Assembly: GCA_031292175.1 (NCBI GenBank)
Contig: JARLHQ010000032.1
Span: 124,001-188,000, forward strand
Length of the DNA: 64,000 nucleotides
Direction of reading: 5' to 3'
From: Humidesulfovibrio sp.
GTDB taxonomy: Bacteria > Desulfobacterota > Desulfovibrionia > Desulfovibrionales > Desulfovibrionaceae
Shown: positions 56,787 through 64,000 of the stretch, one piece after another
How the letters are laid out: the number at the start of each line of letters is the position of its first letter
Position numbering within the stretch: the first letter of the stretch is position 1
Program-made: the position numbers and the translations under genes
The notes under the pieces: generated by a model
The model's database searches: none
What the model was told of the DNA's origin: nothing
The model's input: only the letters and a program-made list of their open reading frames with translations

Positions 56787-58277
56787 CTACCTGCTAATGC
56801 TCACAGTATGGCCCTCAGTGACGGACTGCACCGTGGGCTGCCCTAAGCCCCGGCGCAGCACGGCGATCTTCTGATCTTGGCCGGAATAGATGTCCACACT
56901 GGAAAACCGGGCCAAGCTGACGCGACGGGGCGTTCCGTCCACAAAGATATTATAGGAGTCGGCCGTGCCGCGGCGCGAGAGCAGGAAGAGACCAGCCCCG
57001 CCCAAGCCCAGCAGCAGCGCCATGGCCAACAGCAGGGGGTAAAGCGGGTAGTTCACCCGCACCAGCAGGGGAATGCGCCCCTCAGAGGCAGTGATGTTGG
57101 CCGGAGGCAGAAAAACGTCCGGCAGAGGGTCGCCGGGGAAAATCTCCTGCATCCTTTTGCGGAAGTCGTTATCCAGGGAGAGCTTCTGGTTGTCCAGGCG
57201 CACAAGGATCTGCGCTGGAACTGCAATGCTCCGGCCAGCCTGCAATAGCCCTTTCAAGGTCCAGGGACTTGGCCGGTCGATGCTGATGGGGATAGTCACG
57301 CGCGCTTCCACGGCCTTGCCCGGGGCCAGATCGCTGATGGTGTCCGGCGCAATCTGAAGCGGGCTTGAAGCGGCAGCAGTCGCAACCTGGGCGGAGACCG
57401 ATGCGGACTTGATGACATAGGGGTAAAAGAGGTTCTCCAACCCAGCAACCACCAGGGCCAAGGGCTGACGCGACTCTGCGTCAACGTCCACAACCAGTGT
57501 GCGTTTGTCGTGGCCAAGGCTTGCAGAGACGCCCGAAGCGTCCAGGACCTTGCGCGGCATAATGCGGATGGCGTCCCTGTCCAAGGGCTTCAGCTGGGCC
57601 GGGACCTGGGTGAAAATCTTCGCCAGGCACCCGCTGTCAAGGAGCGCCTGCAGGTGCTTGTCCGCCGGGGGGCCATAGGCCAGGGCGTAGACCATAAGCC
57701 CATTCGCCGTGTAGGACTTTCCTACCACAGGCATAGCCAGGGGGAGCGTCAGAGTCCTGGCGATGGCTGGCTGGTTGTGTACCAAATCATAAAATTCGCG
57801 GTTGCGGGCAGCTGTCTGCGCATTGTTGTTGGGACTGTTCTTATTGTTGGTGAAGATCCAGATGATGCCCGGCTGGCCGTGAAATGTCGCGGAGATGGTC
57901 TTGATCACCGCCTCATTGAAATCCGTATTCGCCAGGGTCTTGCCTTCGCCTTTGTGCGCCAAGCCAAGTTGGTCCAAAGCCTGCCGGACGCCGGAGGCGC
58001 TCGGTTCTTGGTAGATCTGGCGTGGGGATTCGTTGCCTGGAGCAGACTGGTTGAACGCCAGCACAGAGATCACGTCGCCGGGAGAACTCACAGTCTCTGC
58101 GGTATGCGCTACAAGAGTCTTAAACGGTGACGCTGGGTCGACAAAAAATGGTTCCATCCAGCCGGAATTCTGAACCAGAAAAGCCTGTTGCATGCACTGG
58201 CCCTCGGCGGTCCACAGGCCAAGGACCAGGGCCAGAACCAGAGCCCAAAAGGCGCTTCCATGTGTTTTTCTGCGCAT
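56787..58277 (-). CDS. vWA-like extracytoplasmic domain protein anchored by a C-terminal TM segment
   Basis: Signal peptide; QAFLVQNSGWMEPFFVDPASPFKTLV; IIWIFTNNKNS; TM YPLLLAMALLLGLGGAGLFLLS, then a short cytoplasmic domain. Confidence 0.7.
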   Translation of the reverse strand: MRRKTHGSAFWALVLALVLGLWTAEGQCMQQAFLVQNSGWMEPFFVDPASPFKTLVAHTAETVSSPGDVISVLAFNQSAPGNESPRQIYQEPSASGVRQALDQLGLAHKGEGKTLANTDFNEAVIKTISATFHGQPGIIWIFTNNKNSPNNNAQTAARNREFYDLVHNQPAIARTLTLPLAMPVVGKSYTANGLMVYALAYGPPADKHLQALLDSGCLAKIFTQVPAQLKPLDRDAIRIMPRKVLDASGVSASLGHDKRTLVVDVDAESRQPLALVVAGLENLFYPYVIKSASVSAQVATAAASSPLQIAPDTISDLAPGKAVEARVTIPISIDRPSPWTLKGLLQAGRSIAVPAQILVRLDNQKLSLDNDFRKRMQEIFPGDPLPDVFLPPANITASEGRIPLLVRVNYPLYPLLLAMALLLGLGGAGLFLLSRRGTADSYNIFVDGTPRRVSLARFSSVDIYSGQDQKIAVLRRGLGQPTVQSVTEGHTVSISR

Positions 58278-58287
58278 GGGGGCCTCC

Positions 58288-59811
58288 TTATTGGCCGTTG
58301 CCCTGGATGGTCCACCCAGGCAGATATTTAAAGTCCGGGTGGTACAGGAAGAGCTGCCCTCGGAAGATGAAAGTAGTAGCCTCCCAAGGTTTATGAAGCT
58401 TGGCTACGTGGAAACCCTGGCTGTCCGGCTGCTGGCGGTGAATCTGAAAGCGCGTGGGGATACTTTCCTCGATCTGTAGGAAACCCGAGGCGCTGCCCAC
58501 ATAGTTTGCCCGAAGAACCAGCAAGTCCCCGTGGGCGACGGACTCAAGCAAAGGGACAACGGCCTCGTCATTGTCGTGGGCACCGAACTGAACTTTTTCC
58601 GGGTCATTCCACGGGGAGCCCAAAAGTCGCTGTTCCACCTTGATGCTACTCTTGCCCGTGTGGTGGCGCGCCCCGGTGGCCTTGTGCAATTCTCCGCCGC
58701 CGTGGCCCAGGAGTACGTACCCGTAGCCAAATTCCTCCTTCGACTCCTGCCCGATCTGGGTTTGGAGCCAGAGCCTGCCGTCGGACTCGTCACAGTGCGG
58801 TGGCCCGAACTCTGTCACAGGCTGGCCAGCGCTCTCGGCCCAGGGCAAAAAGGCGAAGATGTTGCGCCTTGAATTGGCCACCACCTGCCCGACGCTGGAG
58901 ACCAAGATGGCCTCATGAGGAGTTGCCACGGCTTGGCTCCAGTCTGCCTTCGGGATTCCTGAAACGCATTCATTGGGCGATGCTGTGGCAGAGGAAACGC
59001 TCACCAGGGTCAGGGTTTCTTGCCCGGCGTTGGCCATGAGCCCATAAACCCTGTCGCCATTAGGCAGCAGCGGGGAAACGCAGGTGCCTGGGGCCAGCAC
59101 CTCGGCCCGGTAGGTAAGGGTAAGCGGATCCATGCGCACAGTCAAAATACCTGAATCCGAAGGCCAGAGGAGCACTGTGTCCCCGGCAAGGTTTTCGGCC
59201 TCTGGCCACCACTGCGTTAAGGGAAGGCCACCTGCACCAAGGAAGGGCATGCCTTGATCCGTGGGATTCAGCTCTGCCCACAACTGCGCTGAAGGCACCC
59301 AGCAGTGGATACAGCCGTTCAGTGCATCCAGCGAGAACAGGAAGGAGTGGCGCAAACCACAGCAGGCGACCAGAAAACTGCGTCCGCCCGGAGGAGGCAT
59401 GACCAGTTGTGCGTCCGGATCGGCCGGCCATTGGGCGTGCTCGGTAAGTTTGAAGGCCAACTGCGTCAATCTGCCGCCCCGCAGCAAGCCTGCGGTGTTG
59501 TGCTGGCAGCCGCTAGGAGGAAGCCATGTCTGTTGGCTGAGGGGGGCTGGCGGAAGCAGCTTATGGCCAGTGGTCGGGGAATGCTTGAAGGACGGAGGGA
59601 AAAAGACCGCTTCTTCAGCGGCTCCGTCCGCCTCCGAATGGCTGCAGGGACAGCCCAAGGCGTATGCCACCTCACTGGCCCCCCAGATGGAAGCCACATC
59701 TCGCCCGCCATGACTCCTTAGCCTGAATGCCCCGGAGTCCAGGCAACGTGTCCAGACTGTTTGCGAACTCTCGTCAATCCAGGACTCTACAGGACTCAAA
59801 GCACCCTCCAA
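58288..59811 (-). CDS. Large orphan protein, possibly beta-propeller-like
   Basis: Beta-rich repetitive segments (SFLFSLDALNGCIHCWVPS; TVLLWPSDSGILTVRMDPLTLTYRAEVL); TTG start at 59811 or 59799; first gene of the tubulin-like operon. Confidence 0.6.
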   Translation of the reverse strand: MEGALSPVESWIDESSQTVWTRCLDSGAFRLRSHGGRDVASIWGASEVAYALGCPCSHSEADGAAEEAVFFPPSFKHSPTTGHKLLPPAPLSQQTWLPPSGCQHNTAGLLRGGRLTQLAFKLTEHAQWPADPDAQLVMPPPGGRSFLVACCGLRHSFLFSLDALNGCIHCWVPSAQLWAELNPTDQGMPFLGAGGLPLTQWWPEAENLAGDTVLLWPSDSGILTVRMDPLTLTYRAEVLAPGTCVSPLLPNGDRVYGLMANAGQETLTLVSVSSATASPNECVSGIPKADWSQAVATPHEAILVSSVGQVVANSRRNIFAFLPWAESAGQPVTEFGPPHCDESDGRLWLQTQIGQESKEEFGYGYVLLGHGGGELHKATGARHHTGKSSIKVEQRLLGSPWNDPEKVQFGAHDNDEAVVPLLESVAHGDLLVLRANYVGSASGFLQIEESIPTRFQIHRQQPDSQGFHVAKLHKPWEATTFIFRGQLFLYHPDFKYLPGWTIQGNGQ

Positions 59812-60429
59812 AACAAAAGGTCAATATTCTGCCGCTATCCAAGCCTCGTCGATTAAGTCTCGTCAGCCTCGCTGGGTCGGGCTTTCCGGTGCGCATCTGC
59901 CTTGGCTAAACAGCAGCAAGCTCCCAAGGCACTCGGCCCAAGACGACAAGAAACAATGCGGGCGGCGCTCCGCCACTGTGCTGTGTGACCCTCGCGGATT
60001 CCGCCATCTGGCAAAAGCACGTTCGCCAACAAGAGAATCCCCTGCAACGGGGGAATCTCACGCGAAGTTAATTGAGTATGCTTAACGATTCGATGAAACG
60101 ACTACCAGAATTACGTACGCGATGTAAATAGATTCGATGGACCTGCTCCTCAACACTGAGCTGGGGAAAGTAGCTTTTTTCACTGTTTGGGCTTCGAAGA
60201 CGCCGCCCGCTCGAAGGGATGGCTGAAATCGCCCGCCAACAGTTGGCGTGGGTGCCCCGCCGTTCCTTTTCGGTCCAGCCGGAATTCGAAAGCGTGTTTT
60301 CCAGGGAAGTACGGGAGAGCCATGCGGAAGAGATGGCCGGGGAGCCGCGAGAGGGCATCCTGCGCGGGACGAACGTGAGTCTACCGGAGGCGCGTTCTCC
60401 GCTGCGGCGTGGCTGCCGTGCCTGGAGGG

Positions 60430-61455
60430 CTACCCATTGTCGTGTCCCGCGCGCTGCCAGTCGAAGAACGCCTGCACATACCGCCCTGTGACCACGCTCC
60501 CCATGTCGAAGGCCGGGAAGCCCTCGGGCATGAACTGTCCGGTCTGGCTTTGATAGACTTGCCGCGAGAGCTTCTCCAGGGCCGGGACCAGGGTTTCGTC
60601 CCACAAGGTCCGGCGGGCGTCCTCCGGAAGATCATGCACGCGGCAGGCCAGGGGGCGCAGGGCAAAAGCCAGGCAGGCCCCATCCTCCAGCAGGGGGCAG
60701 ACCCCGCCGTTTTGGGCGAGGTCCGCGCCGCGCTTGATGACCGCTGCGCGCTGGGCGCGGGTAAGGGCGGCGCCCAGCGCCGTGTTGATATGCACAGCCT
60801 CCCCGAACATGAGGCGCAAGGCCCTGTGGCAGCAACGCGTGTGCCCCTGGCCGCACCGCCCGGCGCTAATGTGGCCTGCGGCCTGCTCCGCAATATCCAC
60901 AAGCTGCTGGTAGTCGGCAAAAAACGGGCGCATGTCCACCTGGCAACGATGCTCCAGCGAGGGCTCGCGGACCTTGAGGCGCATGGCCTTCTTTCCGTAG
61001 CGCCGCACCGCGCGCCACTGCAGGAAGTTCGCCGGCTGGGAGCGCAGCGCGCGCAGTGTCTTCCAGGCCTGAAAATGCCCCAGCCCCCGGCGCAGCAGGT
61101 AGGCGTTGAGCACCGTTCCCGTGCGCCCAATGCCATGGCGGCAATGGATGAGCACCTTCTTGCCCAGGTAGATGGCCTCGTCGAGCCAGGCCAGGGCTTT
61201 CTCCAATTCGGCCAGATCGGGGGCCTGCTCGTCTTCGGTGGGCAGGTGGTAGACCTCAAAGCCCTGCTTGGCCTCAATTTCGTGCAGGTCCGTAAATTCT
61301 CCGCAAAGGTTCAAGATGGCCCCGACACCTTGCTCGCGCAGGGAATCCAGGGCGGCGTAGGACATGGGCGCAGGGCCCACTCCCAAATGGTCCGTCACCC
61401 AGGTCAACGGGTAGGCAGCGTTCCGCAATGGGGGCATGCGCGTCTCCGGCTTCAT
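60430..61455 (-). CDS. Dual-specificity phosphatase domain fused to a YkgJ-type Cys-cluster domain
   Basis: VLIHCRHGIGRTGTVLNAYLLRRG (HCX5R); CPLLEDGACLAFALRPLACRVHDL. Confidence 0.85.
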   Translation of the reverse strand: MKPETRMPPLRNAAYPLTWVTDHLGVGPAPMSYAALDSLREQGVGAILNLCGEFTDLHEIEAKQGFEVYHLPTEDEQAPDLAELEKALAWLDEAIYLGKKVLIHCRHGIGRTGTVLNAYLLRRGLGHFQAWKTLRALRSQPANFLQWRAVRRYGKKAMRLKVREPSLEHRCQVDMRPFFADYQQLVDIAEQAAGHISAGRCGQGHTRCCHRALRLMFGEAVHINTALGAALTRAQRAAVIKRGADLAQNGGVCPLLEDGACLAFALRPLACRVHDLPEDARRTLWDETLVPALEKLSRQVYQSQTGQFMPEGFPAFDMGSVVTGRYVQAFFDWQRAGHDNG

Positions 61456-63953
61456 TGGCCTTGGTCCATTTCGGACAGGAAGTCCTCGGCGAGGCGCTGG
61501 GCCTGGGCCGCATCGGTCAGGCGCAGATCCAGGCGCTGTGTGCGGACGAGCAGGCGGCCCAGCATGATCAGGGAGCGGCGGACGTCCGCCTCCTCTGCGC
61601 GGGAAAGGCGGGCGTTGAGCATGTCGCCCCGGACGCGCACCACGAAGCCGCTCCCCTCAAGCACCGTGGCGATGACGCTGGCACGCCGCCGCCGCTGTTC
61701 GGGCAGTCCGCCGCCGCCCATGAACCTGAAGCAGATATAATTGGCCTCCGCCCTGGGGCCGCAAAGACAGTCCAACATAGCGAAATGATACCCGAAGCGC
61801 ACAAGTAAATGCAAATAGTCCGCGGACAGCAGGCCATAGCTGGCCAACAGGCGGGAGTCTTTGCGGAAGATCCCGGCGCTGACCCGGTCGAATTCCGCCC
61901 AGTCACAGCAGAACCCCGTGTCCGCCCATGTCTCTCCGGAGCAGGCCAAGCCTTGCCAGAGAGCCCGCATCGGCGCGCTGGCGATATCCTCCGGCCGCAC
62001 CTCGTCTCCGCGCCCGGACGCAGGGGCGAGCCCTCCGCCCAGGTCCAGCAGAAAGAGCGTAAAGGCGAGGCCCGTGCGCAGCCGCCTGGCTTTGCCCAGG
62101 CCCCGGTCCGGGCGCGCATCCGTCCCGCCGTTCTCGGTCGGCCCGACCATTTCCGCCACGGCTCTCTCGTGGCAGAAGCGCACCAGGTCGTGCAGGGAGT
62201 GGCAACCTTCCGGACGGAAGTCCGGAGCCTCGGGGTCCGTGAGCCCCAGGTGGCAGGTCTGCCTGGCCAGTGCTGCAAAGCGTTCGGCCAGGCGCTTGCG
62301 CTGCTCTTCCATACGTTTCGCGGGGGCGTCCCGCAGTGCCGCCGAGCATCCGGCAAGAATCCGGCCCGCATCTCCATCCACGGTGACGAGCAGCCCCTCG
62401 GGCAGGCGCGCCCGGATGTTCTTCAACCCGGAGACAACGGGCACCCGGGCTTCTCGCGCCACGGAGGCAAAGTGGCTTGCCCGGCAGCCGGACCGGGCCA
62501 CCACGGCCACCACTCGGTCGGTACCGCGGGCCAGGGTCGGCGTAAGACAGTCCACCGCCAGCACGGCTCCGGCCGGAACACGGGCGATGTCGTCGCCTGC
62601 GCCCAGGTGAAACACCGCCCCGCAGCCCACACCCGGCGCGATGGGGTTCAGACCCTCGGCCAAGGCCCGCGCGCCTGAACCGCCCAAGGCTTCGGCGTCA
62701 TCCGGCCAGACCACCTCCTGGTCGGCCTTGAGGCTCTGCGGGGCGCTCTGATTGCGCGACTGCAAAACATAACAGCGGCCGTCCGGATCCCGCGCCCACT
62801 CGACCTCCTGCGGCCTCCCGAACACGGACTGCAACACCAGGCCGATCATCACAAGCTCTGAGAGTTCCGTCTGTCCGAGTTCAACGTCCGCATCGCCCGA
62901 CACATCGAGAATTTGTGCGGGCAGCCGGCGGGACAGGCGGTACGTGCGGGCTTCGCTCGTGCCCGAGACCAGGGCATCCGCCAAGCCTGCGGAAGCAAAT
63001 ATGGACACGCATTGCCCTGCCTTGCCCGGCGCGCTCTCGCAGCTATGCAGCACCCCGGCCGCCGTCGCCCGGACCATCGGCAGGACGAGCACCGCCATGG
63101 GGGCGCACTCGTCCGGCAGGCCGCAAGTCACGCGATAGGTCACGGCCCTGGGCCGATATTTTGAGGCGACAACACGCCGGTAGGCCTCCACAATATGTTC
63201 CGGCGGCACATCAAGTTCGCTGGTGTACTGCCCGGCGAAGGATCGTTCGCCGTCCTCCGCCACGGCGGAACTGCGCACGGCGAGGCGCCTGCCCGCGAAG
63301 CCACTGCCCGCCACAGCCTCGCGCAAGGCCCGAGCCAGATCCTCCGGAACGGAAGCCCCGAGCACCAGCGCTTGCATCCCGACGCAGAGTGGGCCGACGC
63401 GATCTGGCCGCGAAAGGTCCACCTGCCGCAACAGGCGCTCCAGGCGGCGTTGCAGGCCGCTGGCCGTCAAGAAATGTTGAAAAGCGCCGGTGGTGACGAC
63501 CAGACCGGGCGGCACCGGCAACCCGGCCCGCTGCACAGCGGCCAGATTGGCGGCCTTGCCCCCGGCTGTTTCCGGTCGGCCTAGGGCCTGCGCCAGCGGC
63601 AGGACAAACGGCCTACCGCTTTTGGAGAGCCGGGGTGGAAGCTGCTGCGCCAGCCCCAAGCGGATTCTTGCCAACGTCCCGGCCAGCCCCGGATAGCCTC
63701 CGGGATGCATGGCCAGAAGCCGCGCCACCACATTTCCTACAGCCTCGGAGAGCTGGCCGCACAGCCAGTTTATTCTGGCCGGATCGACCTGGCGCGCTCC
63801 GGAGAAGATTTCCTCCAGTTCAGCCACCAGGAGCAGGCTTTGCTCATCCGCCGCAAGCAGGGCCTTGAAGGCTTCGTAACGGTCGCGCAGGCGGCCTTCA
63901 GGGAAGAAGATCGCCTGGCCCCAGCGAGAGAGTATCCGCGACAAGAAACCCAT
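61452..63953 (-). CDS. PEP/pyruvate-binding domain protein (PEP-synthase-like)
   Basis: RLAVRSSAVAEDGERSFAGQYTSEL; GCRASHFASVAREARVPVVSGL; C-terminal FGYHFAMLDCLCGPRAEANYICFRFMGGGG; overlaps the phosphatase gene. Confidence 0.9.
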   Translation of the reverse strand: MGFLSRILSRWGQAIFFPEGRLRDRYEAFKALLAADEQSLLLVAELEEIFSGARQVDPARINWLCGQLSEAVGNVVARLLAMHPGGYPGLAGTLARIRLGLAQQLPPRLSKSGRPFVLPLAQALGRPETAGGKAANLAAVQRAGLPVPPGLVVTTGAFQHFLTASGLQRRLERLLRQVDLSRPDRVGPLCVGMQALVLGASVPEDLARALREAVAGSGFAGRRLAVRSSAVAEDGERSFAGQYTSELDVPPEHIVEAYRRVVASKYRPRAVTYRVTCGLPDECAPMAVLVLPMVRATAAGVLHSCESAPGKAGQCVSIFASAGLADALVSGTSEARTYRLSRRLPAQILDVSGDADVELGQTELSELVMIGLVLQSVFGRPQEVEWARDPDGRCYVLQSRNQSAPQSLKADQEVVWPDDAEALGGSGARALAEGLNPIAPGVGCGAVFHLGAGDDIARVPAGAVLAVDCLTPTLARGTDRVVAVVARSGCRASHFASVAREARVPVVSGLKNIRARLPEGLLVTVDGDAGRILAGCSAALRDAPAKRMEEQRKRLAERFAALARQTCHLGLTDPEAPDFRPEGCHSLHDLVRFCHERAVAEMVGPTENGGTDARPDRGLGKARRLRTGLAFTLFLLDLGGGLAPASGRGDEVRPEDIASAPMRALWQGLACSGETWADTGFCCDWAEFDRVSAGIFRKDSRLLASYGLLSADYLHLLVRFGYHFAMLDCLCGPRAEANYICFRFMGGGGLPEQRRRRASVIATVLEGSGFVVRVRGDMLNARLSRAEEADVRRSLIMLGRLLVRTQRLDLRLTDAAQAQRLAEDFLSEMDQGQ

Positions 63954-63963
63954 GGGATACCTC

Positions 63964-64000
63964 TCAGGCCATGAGCACCGCCGCCACAGTGGACTCCAGC
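63964..64000 (-). CDS. C-terminal end of an unidentified gene running off the window
   Basis: Minus strand ...LESTVAAVLMA stop, immediately upstream of the PEP-synthase-like gene. Confidence 0.3.
   Translation of the reverse strand, partial: LESTVAAVLMA

Noticed and set aside
60068-60604. 178-aa minus-strand ORF (possible transposase fragment)
   Set aside because: First part overlaps the phosphatase gene in another frame, and no transposase motif could be recognised

Overview
High-GC window with the gene content of a Desulfovibrionaceae-like anaerobe (inferred from the orange-protein cluster and alternative aromatic-pathway gene; no rRNA or complete tRNA seen). From left to right: (1) a run of PEP-synthase-like paralogs sharing an unusual C-terminal domain, with a response regulator, mirrored by a fourth paralog at the right edge; (2) a metallophosphoesterase, an AsmA/DUF748 protein, a PNPOx-like protein and a flavodoxin-like protein; (3) a complete orange-protein (ORP)/Mrp-MinD cluster with a sigma54 activator, where I can read two matching palindromes and two sigma54 promoters; (4) a class I aldolase-type ADH synthase gene preceded by a candidate Phe-rich leader peptide and attenuator; (5) a translationally coupled operon of MshEN+DUF202-repeat membrane proteins with a histidine kinase and response regulator; (6) an RsbU/STAS/RsbW partner-switching module with an NMT1-type binding protein, next to a candidate ligase/carrier protein/GNAT/molybdo-hydroxylase/aminotransferase/MFS cluster; (7) an EF-hand protein and a CecR-YbhGFSR-type ABC exporter; (8) an accessory region bounded by two 65-bp repeats, one still attached to the 3' half of a tRNA-Ala(GGC) gene; (9) a minus-strand operon encoding a tubulin/FtsZ-like GTPase with a GYF tail, a vWA-like membrane protein, a zinc-ribbon/TPR-like membrane protein, a glycine-zipper lipoprotein, a small TM protein and a large orphan protein. 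Item 9 is the best candidate for a poorly described system. Items 3, 4 and 6 are the next most interesting.
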